Part shown: piece by piece, positions 1-7,337 of the stretch
Layout: the number at the start of each line of letters is the position of its first letter
How positions within the stretch are numbered: the stretch's first letter is position 1
Source of the DNA: CAG-533 sp964589375
GTDB taxonomy: Bacteria > Bacillota_I > Bacilli_A > RF39 > UBA660
Assembly (NCBI GenBank): GCA_964589375.1
Contig: CAZPSA010000022.1
Location: 1 to 16,960, forward strand
Direction of reading: 5' to 3'
DNA length: 16,960 nucleotides
The notes under the pieces: generated by a model
What the model was told of the DNA's origin: nothing
Database searches by the model: none
The model's input: the letters and a program-made list of their open reading frames with translations, nothing else
Position numbers and translations under genes: made by a program

Positions 1-492
1 TGTTCAAGTACGACAACTAGCTATGGACCATGGTCAGATTGTTCAGCTTCATGTGGTGGGGGAACAATGTATAGAACTATTACAGTAAAATCTAATTATG
101 ATGGAAGAACTTGTAGTACATCTAGTGATAGTCAAAGTTGTAATACGCAAAGCTGCTGCAGCTATTCTTACTGTCAAGTTGCGGGTACTTATAACGGCCA
201 AACAACATATTTTGCTTGTGGCAACTGTGGCTGCGATAGCTCGCCAAACTACGCTTCAGATTTACTTTTATATTTGGGATTAGACTGTAATGGCGGTGGT
301 GGTTCATCTCAGCCTAGCTGCTCATCTGGTGGTTCTTTAGTTTATTCAAGTGGTTTTAATTGTTACCCCGTATGTTATCAGCAAATGGATTTAGTTAGGT
401 ACGGCCCAATGGCTGATGGAACCTACGACTGGGGCTGTTATTCTGGCTGGACTGATAGTGGTTCATACTGCTATAAATATTATTGTCCATAA
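1..492 (+). CDS. Secreted cysteine-rich protein with thrombospondin type 1 domain, 3' end only
   Basis: The open frame runs from the first base of the window to the TAA at 490-492, so the N-terminus lies outside and the ATG at 67 is internal. The fragment has 163 residues, 18 of them cysteine. Fragment residues 8-52 match a thrombospondin type 1 (TSP1) repeat: WSDCSASCGGG, then an arginine, GRTC, and two cysteines spaced QSCNTQSC. The usual third cysteine, after the Arg-rich strand, is absent (RTITV), so C38 probably pairs outside the canonical pattern. Residues 53-163 form a second Cys/Gly/Ser/Tyr-rich region that I do not recognise, ending YYCP. TSP1 domains are extracellular adhesion modules, best known in animals and apicomplexans. 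A surface adhesin role is inference. The next gene follows after 28 nt and may be co-transcribed. The preceding part may hold more repeats, since C1 could close an earlier one. Confidence 0.85.
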   Translation, partial: CSSTTTSYGPWSDCSASCGGGTMYRTITVKSNYDGRTCSTSSDSQSCNTQSCCSYSYCQVAGTYNGQTTYFACGNCGCDSSPNYASDLLLYLGLDCNGGGGSSQPSCSSGGSLVYSSGFNCYPVCYQQMDLVRYGPMADGTYDWGCYSGWTDSGSYCYKYYCP

Positions 493-520
493 GATAAATG
501 AAAAAAGAAAGGATTAAAAA

Positions 521-1339
521 ATGAAGAATAAAAAGGTAATGATACCATTAATAATTGGAATAATGATACTTCTTATAATAGTTTTAGTAGTTGTTATGGT
601 TTTAAAAAATGATAAACAGCCTAGTACTCCATCAAGTAATAGTACTACCACTACAACTACTAAAAATAATATTAAAATAGATCCTGAGATATATGCTTCC
701 GTATTTATTTCATCATTTAATAATTTTAATACGTGTAATAGTGGTTATGAATTTGATTTTTCTTCCGCTAATACCTTATATTTTAAAGATTTGAAAGAAG
801 ACTTTATTTATAATACTACCTATAATTATTTAAATGTCCAAAAAAAGATAGATATTAAAACTACCGGTTCTAAAGAAGCAACATTTTCTGAAACTAATAC
901 TAGAGAAGAAACCATAAAAGTTAGTGATTTTAAAAACGCCCTAGAAATACTATATGGCAAAAATGCTAAAGACTATAAGCTTCCCCTTAGTTTTAATATA
1001 GGGGACTATAAATATGAAAAGATTAATGACACCTATCATATTATTAAAACAAGCTCACCAAATTGTATAGGCGCTAATCAAATAAAGTCTGTTAAAGTCT
1101 TAGATGAAATTGAAACTAAAGAAATAAACTTAACCTATTTAATCTACAATTCAATATATGAAGTAGAAAATGGGGAATTATTAGATTATGCTGTTAACAA
1201 TTTTACTACCAAAGAAAAAATATGTCCTGGAAGTAAAGTTACAGATGAAGCCTACATTCAAAATTTAAAAAAAATAAAATTTACTTTTACTTTTGATGGT
1301 CAACTATATGTCTTTGATCATGTTTCCTTAGTAAAATAA
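521..1339 (+). CDS. Membrane-anchored extracytoplasmic protein, unknown function
   Basis: This 272-residue protein is not recognised. Residues 1-6 are basic and about 7-29 form one strongly hydrophobic helix with no lipobox cysteine. This predicts an uncleaved signal anchor with the C-terminus outside. Residues 33-48 are a Ser/Thr/Pro stalk with a run of six threonines, and the rest looks like a soluble domain of about 220 residues. Three widely spaced cysteines (NTC, PNC, KIC) could form disulfides. The Shine-Dalgarno AAAGAAAGGA lies just upstream of the ATG. It follows the TSP1 gene by 28 nt with no terminator visible between them, and a terminator follows it. The two are likely co-transcribed, and both probably act at the cell surface. 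No enzymatic motif was seen. Confidence 0.8.
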   Translation: MKNKKVMIPLIIGIMILLIIVLVVVMVLKNDKQPSTPSSNSTTTTTTKNNIKIDPEIYASVFISSFNNFNTCNSGYEFDFSSANTLYFKDLKEDFIYNTTYNYLNVQKKIDIKTTGSKEATFSETNTREETIKVSDFKNALEILYGKNAKDYKLPLSFNIGDYKYEKINDTYHIIKTSSPNCIGANQIKSVKVLDEIETKEINLTYLIYNSIYEVENGELLDYAVNNFTTKEKICPGSKVTDEAYIQNLKKIKFTFTFDGQLYVFDHVSLVK

Positions 1340-1352
1340 GCTTAGATTATGG

Positions 1353-1380
1353 GGAATAGTTAAAAAACTATTTCTTTTTT
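1353..1380 (+). terminator. Rho-independent terminator after the surface-protein genes
   Basis: A 9-bp stem pairs 1353-1361 (GGAATAGTT) with 1366-1374 (AACTATTTC), including one G-U pair. The loop is AAAA and a run of six T follows. It separates the surface-protein genes from argS. Confidence 0.75.
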
Positions 1381-1391
1381 ATGTTAAAGTA

Positions 1392-1400
1392 TGTTATTAT
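1392..1400 (+). promoter_or_regulatory. Extended -10 promoter of argS
   Basis: TGT followed by TATTAT at 1395-1400 fits an extended -10 element. No good -35 is visible, because that position falls in the T-tract of the preceding terminator. Transcription would start near 1407, giving a very short leader with AGGAG at 1409-1413. There is no room for a T-box leader, which often controls aminoacyl-tRNA synthetase genes in Bacillota. Confidence 0.5.
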
Positions 1401-1422
1401 TAACCCATAGGAGCTGATGAAA

Positions 1423-3138
1423 ATGAATTTAAATGAAAAATTACAAGGAATACTTAAGGGTTTAAATCTAGAAGAAAATCCCCAAGTTGTTGTAAGTAAT
1501 CGGCCAGATCTAGGAGATTATCAGTATAATGGAGCTTTTAATTTAGCTAAAACATTACATAAAAGTCCAATTGTAATTGCTGATGAAATAGTAGAAAAAT
1601 TAAAAGATAATGAAAACTTTGCAAGTGTTACAAATGCAAATGGTTTTGTTAACTTTAAATTATCAGATAAATGCTTAATTGATTATATTAATGATGTTAT
1701 TAAGGATTTTAATGTTAATACTTATCATATTGATACTGATGAAACCATCTTTTTAGATTATGGTGGGGCAAATGTTGCCAAGGCACTTCATGCTGGTCAT
1801 TTAAGAAGTCCAAATATTGGAGAAGCAATTAAGAGATTATGTGAAAAAGTAGGTTATAAAACCATTAGTGATGTTCACTTTGGCGATTGGGGTAGACCAA
1901 TGGGATTAATTATTTGTGAAATATACCACCGTTATCCCGAACTAGCATTTTTCAATCCCAATTTAGATGAATATCCTAAAGAAAGTCCAGTAACTCTAGA
2001 AGACTTATATGATTTATACCCAGTTGCAAGTAGTAAAGCTAAGGAAGATCCAAATTATTTAAATGAAGCACGTAATTTTACAGTTCGTCTTCAAGCTAAA
2101 GAAAAAGGGATTTTTGATTTATATAAAGCCTTTACCCAAATATCTATTGATGATATTAAAGATCTTTATAAAAAATTAAATGCTACCTTTGACTTATTTG
2201 AAGGAGAAAGAGATGCTGATGATTATATTCCGGCTGTTTTAGAATTTTTAAAAGATAAAACGGTTGTTAGTGAAGGTGCAACTATAATTGATGTTAGAGA
2301 AGATACTGATAAGAAAGAACTACCTCCAGTAATGCTTTTAAAAAGTGATGGTGGTGTATTATACGATACTACTGAACTAGCTACTCTATATTCAAGAGAA
2401 GAACGTTTCCATCCAGATCGTTATATATATTTAACTGATATAAGACAAGAACTACATTTTGTTGCTTGCTTTAGAGCCGTATATAAAACGGGAATGGTTC
2501 CAAAAGATAAAAAATTAGAATGGTACGGCTTTGGTACTATGAATGGACCTGATGGTAAACCATTTAAAACAAGAGATGGTGGCGTAATGCCTCTTAGAGA
2601 ATTAATTAGAATGGTTCAAGTTGAAACTAGAAAAGTTATTAAAGATAATATTAAAGAAGAAGATAAAGATGCTTTAGCGGAAAAACTAGCAATTGCGGCT
2701 ATTAAATATGCTGATTTACTTCCAAATAGAAGCAGTGATTATGTTTTTGATCCTGTTAAATTTAGTGATATAAATGGTAAAACTGGTCCATATATTCTAT
2801 ATAGTACTGTAAGAATGAAATCATTATTAAATAAAGCTGAATTTAAAGGTGGAGAATATAAAGCTATATCAACTAAAGAAGAAAGAGATATTATTTTAAA
2901 TATTATTAATTTAAAAAATGTTATTGAAAAGGCTTTTAATGCTCGTACTTTAAATGAAATATGTGAATACTTATATAAATTAACTAGTTCCTTTAATGCG
3001 TTCTATTCTAATCATGAAGTGTTAACTGAAAATAATAACGATATTAAAGATAGTTATTTAGCGTTAATTAATCTAGTATACGAAACAAATAAATACTTAT
3101 TAGATATATTAGCAATTGATGTACCAGATAAAATCTAG
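1423..3138 (+). CDS. argS: Arginyl-tRNA synthetase
   Basis: Class I synthetase that charges tRNA-Arg with arginine in the cytoplasm. At 571 residues it matches the usual bacterial length. The N-terminal tRNA-binding (Add-1) domain covers about residues 1-95. The HIGH-type signature is HAGH at 123-126, in the context AKALHAGHLRS. The KMSKS-loop counterpart is KPFKTR at 379-384, a form common in bacterial ArgRS. The C-terminal helical anticodon-binding (DALR) domain follows, with HVLT-like sequence replaced by HEVLTENN near the end. ATG codons occur at 1417 and 1423. AGGAG ends at 1413, only 3 nt before the first but 9 nt before the second, so I prefer 1423. It is a single-gene unit between two terminators. 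All catalytic signatures are present. Confidence 0.96.
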   Translation: MNLNEKLQGILKGLNLEENPQVVVSNRPDLGDYQYNGAFNLAKTLHKSPIVIADEIVEKLKDNENFASVTNANGFVNFKLSDKCLIDYINDVIKDFNVNTYHIDTDETIFLDYGGANVAKALHAGHLRSPNIGEAIKRLCEKVGYKTISDVHFGDWGRPMGLIICEIYHRYPELAFFNPNLDEYPKESPVTLEDLYDLYPVASSKAKEDPNYLNEARNFTVRLQAKEKGIFDLYKAFTQISIDDIKDLYKKLNATFDLFEGERDADDYIPAVLEFLKDKTVVSEGATIIDVREDTDKKELPPVMLLKSDGGVLYDTTELATLYSREERFHPDRYIYLTDIRQELHFVACFRAVYKTGMVPKDKKLEWYGFGTMNGPDGKPFKTRDGGVMPLRELIRMVQVETRKVIKDNIKEEDKDALAEKLAIAAIKYADLLPNRSSDYVFDPVKFSDINGKTGPYILYSTVRMKSLLNKAEFKGGEYKAISTKEERDIILNIINLKNVIEKAFNARTLNEICEYLYKLTSSFNAFYSNHEVLTENNNDIKDSYLALINLVYETNKYLLDILAIDVPDKI

Positions 3139-3167
3139 GGTTAGTTTAAAACTAATCCTTTTACTTT
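3138..3167 (+). terminator. Rho-independent terminator of argS
   Basis: The stem pairs 3138-3146 with 3150-3158 (9 bp, one G-U) around the loop TAA, followed by TTTTACTTT. The first stem base is the last base of the argS stop codon. Confidence 0.7.
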
Positions 3168-3176
3168 ACATTTCTA

Positions 3177-3205
3177 TTAAAAAAAATTGACTTTTATTAT
3201 ATAAT
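3177..3205 (+). promoter_or_regulatory. Probable promoter of the murG-ftsQ-queH-ftsY-ylxM operon
   Basis: TATAAT at 3200-3205 is a perfect -10, preceded after 17 nt by TTAAAA at 3177-3182 (4 of 6 match to TTGACA). The start would be near 3212, right at the Shine-Dalgarno TAGGTGAT. A better -35, TTGACT at 3187-3192, is only 7 nt from this -10 and cannot pair with it. Confidence 0.5.
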
Positions 3206-3223
3206 AGTTATAGGTGATTTAAA

Positions 3224-4306
3224 ATGCGTGTAATTATTACGGCGGGAGGAACTGGTGGTCATGTCTATCCAGCTCTAGCGATTGTAAATAAAATTAAAGA
3301 AAAAGAAAAAAATTCTGAAATTCTTTATATAGGTACTCATAATCGAATGGAAAAAGATATTGTACCAGCAGCAGGCTTTAAATACGAAGCTTTAGAAATA
3401 TATGGTTTTAGCAAGACTTTAATTAAAAGAGATATTAAAAATATATCATTAATATATAAAGCATATAAGAAGTGTTTAAAAATAATAGAAGAATTTAAGC
3501 CAGATGTTGTTATTGGGGTCGGAGGTTATGTTACTTTTCCGGTAATTCTGGCCGCCAGTAAACTTAAAATAAAAACATTTATTCATGAACAAAACAGTAT
3601 TCCTGGCAAAAGCAATCGAATTTTAGCTAAAAAAGCGGATTTGATTGGGGTAAGCTTTAAAGACACAATGAATTATTTTGCAGCAAATAAGTGTCGTTTA
3701 ACTGGTAATCCTTGTGCTGAAAGAGCATTAGATATAAAACCAATTAGTAAAACCAAATATAATCTTCATGCGGGGAAAAAGAGTGTTTTAATTGTTCAAG
3801 GTAGTTTAGGTTCAAATGTTATAAATAATAAAATGAAAGATTTTTTAAGTAGTATTGATAAAGAAGACTATGAAGTATTATATGTAACTGGTAAAAGCTA
3901 TTGTGATGAATTTGCTAAAAATAAATTTAGTAAAAATGTTGTAATAACTGCCTATATTGATAATTTAAGTGCTTTAATTAAAGATATTGATTTAATAGTA
4001 ACTAGAGCCGGAGCTAGTATAACAAGTGAAATAATGGCCTTAGGTAAACCAGCAATCTTTATTCCTAGTCCTTATGTAGCAAATAATCATCAATATTATA
4101 ATGCCTTATCTATTTCGGAAAATAAGGCTGGTGAAATGATTTTAGAAAATGAATTAAATCAAGAAATTTTAAAAGAAAAAATAAATAAAATATTAAGTTC
4201 ACCTAAAATTTATAAAACTTATCAAGATAATTTAAGAAAGATGAGTATCGATAATAGTAGTACCTATATATACGAACTATTACAAGAATTAATTCAAAAA
4301 AAGTAA
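3224..4306 (+). CDS. murG: MurG, lipid II-forming GlcNAc transferase
   Basis: UDP-GlcNAc:MurNAc-(pentapeptide)-pyrophosphoryl-undecaprenol GlcNAc transferase. It makes lipid II on the inner face of the membrane, so the organism builds peptidoglycan. The 360 residues match the family length and GT-B fold. The N-terminal glycine loop is GGTGGH at 8-13, followed by VIGVGGYVTFP and HEQNSIPGKSNR. In the C-terminal domain, VTRAGASITSEIMALGKP and a following HQYYNA form the usual sugar-nucleotide site. The Shine-Dalgarno AGGTGAT sits 5 nt before the ATG. It is the first gene of the operon, with ftsQ 17 nt downstream. The murG-ftsQ order is common in Bacillota division and wall clusters. Confidence 0.96.
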   Translation: MRVIITAGGTGGHVYPALAIVNKIKEKEKNSEILYIGTHNRMEKDIVPAAGFKYEALEIYGFSKTLIKRDIKNISLIYKAYKKCLKIIEEFKPDVVIGVGGYVTFPVILAASKLKIKTFIHEQNSIPGKSNRILAKKADLIGVSFKDTMNYFAANKCRLTGNPCAERALDIKPISKTKYNLHAGKKSVLIVQGSLGSNVINNKMKDFLSSIDKEDYEVLYVTGKSYCDEFAKNKFSKNVVITAYIDNLSALIKDIDLIVTRAGASITSEIMALGKPAIFIPSPYVANNHQYYNALSISENKAGEMILENELNQEILKEKINKILSSPKIYKTYQDNLRKMSIDNSSTYIYELLQELIQKK

Positions 4307-4323
4307 TAAAAAGAGGAGAAATC

Positions 4324-5007
4324 ATGGCAAAAAAACGGAAAAGATTAAATGTAAGAAAATTATTTGTATTTATTCTTTTTTTCTATTTATGTGGGTATTT
4401 TGGTTATACCTTATTTAAGATGCCAATTAAAAATATAATTATTAGTGGTTCGTACTATTTGAAAGATTATGAAATTATTGAAACGGCCGGAATTAAAAAT
4501 TATCCTGCAATGTTAAATTTAAATAGTAAGAAATTAGAAGCTAAAATAAAAAAGCTTTCTTTAGTTAAAGACGTTAAAATAAGTAAAAATTATAAATTTC
4601 AATTAAAGATAAAAATTATTGAAAATAAAGTTGTATGTATTTATAATAATAATTATTTACTTGAAGATGGAACTAGTATAAGTATGGATACTAAATATGC
4701 CGGAATTCCAACGTTAGTTAATTATACCCCAGAAGATGTTCTTAAAGAATTTTTAAAAGGATTGGGAGAAATTGATTATGGCGTAATTGGAGGAATAAGT
4801 GAAATTGTCTATAGTCCATCAGTTAATGAAAAAGAGGAAATAATTGATAATACTAGATTTATTTTAAAGATGAATGATGGAAATACCATCTATATTAATA
4901 ATAATAAAATAAGTTTATTAAAACAATATCAGAAGATTTATGCCAGCTTAGAAAATAATCAAGGTATTCTTCATTTAGATAGTGGGGGTTATTTGGAGGT
5001 GAAATAA
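4324..5007 (+). CDS. ftsQ: Cell division protein FtsQ/DivIB
   Basis: Bitopic divisome protein of the FtsQ-FtsL-FtsB (DivIB-FtsL-DivIC) complex, which activates septal peptidoglycan synthesis by FtsW-FtsI. The 227 residues start with a basic cytoplasmic tail (KKRKRLNVRK). One membrane helix follows at about 12-31, then a POTRA-like domain at about 34-103 (from NIIISGSYYLKDYEI to VKIIENK-like sequence), then the beta domain to the end. GAGGAG precedes the ATG closely. The stop TAA overlaps the ATG of the next gene by one base, so translation is probably coupled. Its partners FtsL and FtsI are encoded in the next operon. It is shorter than B. subtilis DivIB (about 260) but keeps the layout. Confidence 0.9.
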   Translation: MAKKRKRLNVRKLFVFILFFYLCGYFGYTLFKMPIKNIIISGSYYLKDYEIIETAGIKNYPAMLNLNSKKLEAKIKKLSLVKDVKISKNYKFQLKIKIIENKVVCIYNNNYLLEDGTSISMDTKYAGIPTLVNYTPEDVLKEFLKGLGEIDYGVIGGISEIVYSPSVNEKEEIIDNTRFILKMNDGNTIYINNNKISLLKQYQKIYASLENNQGILHLDSGGYLEVK

Positions 5008-6020
5008 TGAATTATAATGAAGAGATGAAGAAAATAATTAAAAATAAAAAAGGAAATAAGCTTCTTTTACATAGCTGTTGTGGGCCTTGTTCTACTAGTG
5101 TGATAGAACGATTAAAAGATGATTTTGATATTACCATTCTTTATTATAATCCTAATATCGAGCCTTATGAAGAATATGAGAAAAGAAAGAAAGAACAATT
5201 AAGAATTTTAGATATTTATAAAGTTAAATATATTGATATTGATTATTTAAATGAAGAATATCGTACTAAAGTTAAGGGGTATGAAAAAGAAAAAGAAAAT
5301 GGGTTTAGATGTCATTTGTGTTATGAGTTAAGACTAGAAAAAACCGCTGTTTATGCTAAAGAAAATAATTTTGATTATTTTGGAACAACCTTAACAGTTA
5401 GTCCGTATAAAAATAGTAAGGTTATTAATGAAATAGGTCTTAATTTAGAAAGTAAATATCAAGTTAGTTATCTTCTTTCCGATTTTAAAAAGGAAGATGG
5501 TTATAAAAAAAGTATTGAGTTATCTAAAAAATATAATTTATATCGCCAAGACTATTGTGGTTGTTTATTTAGTAAAGGAGAAAATATGCAAAATAGAAAT
5601 AGTGGTTTTACTTTAATTGAGTTATTAGCTGTAGTGGTAATTTTAGGAATTATTTCTTTATTATTGTTTACCGATGTTGGAAGCATTTTCTTGCAGACCA
5701 AAAATAAAATAAATGATATTAATAAAAAGAACATAAGTGAAGCGGCGGAAACTTTAGGCGCCACAATAATAAATTGCGTAGTTGATGAAGACATATATGA
5801 TGTTTTAAGTATTTCGGCTACTAGTCGTAGCTGTCAAGGATTAAATGATATGCTGTTAAGTGATAATGGGATTAATTTAAAAATTGCTGATTTAAGAAAG
5901 CTAGGTTTACTTGATGAGATAAAAGAAAATTGTAATGGAACTATTAATATTAAGTCGGATAGTGATTATAATTTTACTGTCAAGTTTGATGATGATGTTA
6001 AATGCGGGGAGACAGAGTAA
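5007..6020 (+). CDS. queH: Epoxyqueuosine reductase QueH fused in frame to a type IV prepilin-like protein
   Basis: One 337-residue frame joins two unrelated proteins. Residues 1-192 are QueH (DUF208), which reduces epoxyqueuosine to queuosine in tRNA. HSCCGPC gives C24, C25 and C28, then C102-x2-C105 (RCHLCYELR) and the C-terminal YRQDYCGC (C184, C186). All the cysteines expected for metal and redox chemistry are present. QueH proteins normally stop just after the CGC. Here the frame continues without a stop into M194 and a class III signal peptide, NSG/FTLIELLAVVVILGI. A Shine-Dalgarno lies directly before M194, so the pilin may also be made alone. GGAGGTG at 4995-5001 serves the QueH start, which overlaps the ftsQ stop. 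The gene ends with a TAATG overlap into ftsY. A recent stop-codon loss is one explanation and a functional fusion is another. Confidence 0.9.
   Translation: MNYNEEMKKIIKNKKGNKLLLHSCCGPCSTSVIERLKDDFDITILYYNPNIEPYEEYEKRKKEQLRILDIYKVKYIDIDYLNEEYRTKVKGYEKEKENGFRCHLCYELRLEKTAVYAKENNFDYFGTTLTVSPYKNSKVINEIGLNLESKYQVSYLLSDFKKEDGYKKSIELSKKYNLYRQDYCGCLFSKGENMQNRNSGFTLIELLAVVVILGIISLLLFTDVGSIFLQTKNKINDINKKNISEAAETLGATIINCVVDEDIYDVLSISATSRSCQGLNDMLLSDNGINLKIADLRKLGLLDEIKENCNGTINIKSDSDYNFTVKFDDDVKCGETE
5574..5588 (+). promoter_or_regulatory. Internal ribosome binding site inside queH fusion
   Basis: AAAGGAG at 5574-5580 lies 5 nt before an in-frame ATG at 5586-5588, at the boundary between the QueH and prepilin parts. 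It suggests the two were once separate genes and that a separate pilin is still translated. Confidence 0.75.
5586..6020 (+). CDS. Prepilin-like protein, probable independent translation from an internal start
   Basis: Starting at the internal ATG, this is a normal 144-residue prepilin. It has a 7-residue leader ending in Gly, Phe at mature +1 and Glu at +5 (NSG/FTLIE), then about 20 hydrophobic residues as the conserved N-terminal helix. The globular part is about 120 residues with four cysteines (INC, RSC, ENC, VKC) that could form two disulfides. Class III signals are cut and N-methylated by a prepilin peptidase (PilD/ComC) at the cytoplasmic membrane face. No peptidase, ATPase or other pilin gene is in the window. 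The subtype (competence, T2SS-like or surface pilus) cannot be told. AAAGGAG at 5574-5580, 5 nt from the ATG, is one of the best ribosome sites in the window. Confidence 0.7.
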   Translation: MQNRNSGFTLIELLAVVVILGIISLLLFTDVGSIFLQTKNKINDINKKNISEAAETLGATIINCVVDEDIYDVLSISATSRSCQGLNDMLLSDNGINLKIADLRKLGLLDEIKENCNGTINIKSDSDYNFTVKFDDDVKCGETE

Positions 6021-6997
6021 TGGGATTATTTAATAAATTTAAAAGTGTATTTAAAAAAGAAGAAAAAAAAGCCGAAGAATTAAAAGCATATGATAAAGGG
6101 TTAGAAAAAACTCGCCATGAGTTTATTGAAAATCTTAACTTTTTAGGCCATAAGTACACTAAAATAACTGATGAATATTTTGATGAATTAGAGGAAACTT
6201 TAATTAAAGCTGATATTGGGGTTAAAACTGTTATGAGTTTGCTTGATAAGTTAAGAAAAAGAGTTAAAGAAGAAAAAATATCTAATCCAAGTGAATTAAG
6301 AGAAATAATTATTGATGAACTTTTTATGATATATGTCGATGGAGATAATTTAACTGATAAAATCAAGGAAGCTTCAAATGGCCCTACAGTAATTTTAATG
6401 GTGGGAGTTAATGGTGTCGGCAAAACTACAACAATTGGTAAACTTGCTAATAAATATATAAAAGAAGGTAAAAAAGTTATGTTAGTAGCGGGTGATACTT
6501 TTAGAGCTGGGGCAGTAGCACAACTAAAAGAATGGGCAGATAAAACCGGAGCTCTATTTGTGGGTAAGGAAAATGCTGATCCGGCTAGCGTGGTTTATGA
6601 TGGCTTAGAAGAAGCTGTAAAGTCTATGGCTGATATTGTTTTAATTGACACTGCCGGCAGACTTCAAAATAAAGTTAATTTAATGATGGAATTAGAAAAA
6701 ATTAATAAAGTAATAGGTAAAATAATTCCTGATGCTCCCCACGAAACGCTTTTAATTATTGATGCTACGACAGGCCAAAATGGAATAAGCCAAGCTGAGA
6801 GTTTTAAGGAAATTACCAATATAACGGGAATTGTTCTAACTAAGCTAGATGGTACTGCTAAAGGGGGAATTGTCCTAGCAATCAAAGAAGAAGTAAAGCT
6901 ACCAGTAAAGTTTGTTGGTTTAGGTGAAGACGTAAATGATTTAAAATCATTTGATATTGAAGAATACATATATGGCTTATTGAAGGATTTAATGTAA
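6020..6997 (+). CDS. ftsY: Signal recognition particle receptor FtsY
   Basis: SRP receptor GTPase that brings SRP-ribosome complexes to the Sec translocon at the membrane. The start at 6020 (MGLFNKFKSVF) is chosen over the ATG at 6002, because GGGGAG at 6006-6011 sits 8 nt upstream and the amphipathic MGLFNKF start is typical of Gram-positive FtsY. The 325 residues have a short charged membrane-binding segment (about 1-35), an N domain, then the G domain: P-loop GVNGVGKTTT, DTFRAGAVAQL, DTAGR, TKLDGTAKGG and GLGEDVNDL. All GTPase elements are intact. The ATG overlaps the preceding stop by one base and its own stop overlaps the ylxM ATG by one base, so translation is coupled. Confidence 0.95.
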   Translation: MGLFNKFKSVFKKEEKKAEELKAYDKGLEKTRHEFIENLNFLGHKYTKITDEYFDELEETLIKADIGVKTVMSLLDKLRKRVKEEKISNPSELREIIIDELFMIYVDGDNLTDKIKEASNGPTVILMVGVNGVGKTTTIGKLANKYIKEGKKVMLVAGDTFRAGAVAQLKEWADKTGALFVGKENADPASVVYDGLEEAVKSMADIVLIDTAGRLQNKVNLMMELEKINKVIGKIIPDAPHETLLIIDATTGQNGISQAESFKEITNITGIVLTKLDGTAKGGIVLAIKEEVKLPVKFVGLGEDVNDLKSFDIEEYIYGLLKDLM

Positions 6998-7278
6998 TGG
7001 AAGAAATAATTTATTATTCCGCTCTTTTTGACTATTACCGTAATTTATTAACTGAAATTCAGCAAAAATATTTTGAAGAATATTATTTTAATAATTTATC
7101 TCTTTCGGAAATTGCGGATATTTATAAAATTAGTAAGAATGCCGTTAGTAAAAGCTTAAAAGAAGTTAAAGAGAAACTTGATTATTATGAAAGTAATTTA
7201 AAATTAAAAGCAAATAGTGAAACAATAAAAAAAATCCTTTCTGATGATGAATTTAAAAAGATTGAAGATTATATTTAA
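6997..7278 (+). CDS. ylxM: YlxM/P13-like helix-turn-helix protein
   Basis: Small (93 residues) SRP-associated HTH protein. LTEIQQKYFEEYYFNNLSLS, then EIADIYKISKNAVSKSL, is the sigma-factor region 4-like HTH typical of YlxM/UPF0122. This is followed by an acidic-basic helix (KEVKEKLDYYE). In Firmicutes ylxM usually sits between ftsY and ffh and has been linked to SRP function. Here the operon stops after it and no ffh follows. AAGGA at 6983-6987 lies 9 nt before the ATG, and the ATG overlaps the ftsY stop. A DNA-binding role is suggested by the HTH but unproven. Confidence 0.88.
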   Translation: MEEIIYYSALFDYYRNLLTEIQQKYFEEYYFNNLSLSEIADIYKISKNAVSKSLKEVKEKLDYYESNLKLKANSETIKKILSDDEFKKIEDYI

Positions 7279-7291
7279 TACTTTACATTTT

Positions 7292-7317
7292 AATATGTCA
7301 AATGACATATTTTTTTT
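7292..7317 (+). terminator. Rho-independent terminator of the murG-ylxM operon
   Basis: A perfect 8-bp stem pairs AATATGTC (7292-7299) with GACATATT (7304-7311) around the loop AAAT, followed by six more T. It ends the operon 14 nt after ylxM. Confidence 0.85.
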
Positions 7318-7337
7318 ATTTTCTCTTAAAAATCTTA

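Noticed and set aside
1340..1422. T-box riboswitch upstream of argS
   Set aside because: Only about 80 nt are available, largely taken by a terminator of the preceding gene, with no T-box sequence.
3187..3205. TTGACT with TATAAT as the murG promoter (the same TTGACT pattern occurs before parE at 12804)
   Set aside because: The spacers are only 6-7 nt, too short for sigma-70-type recognition.
5552..5794. 80-codon minus-strand frame opposite the prepilin
   Set aside because: It is a shadow of the prepilin coding sequence with no ribosome site or known motif.
6002..6019. ATG extending FtsY by six residues
   Set aside because: The ribosome site GGGGAG lies within the extension and MGLFNKF is the typical FtsY start.
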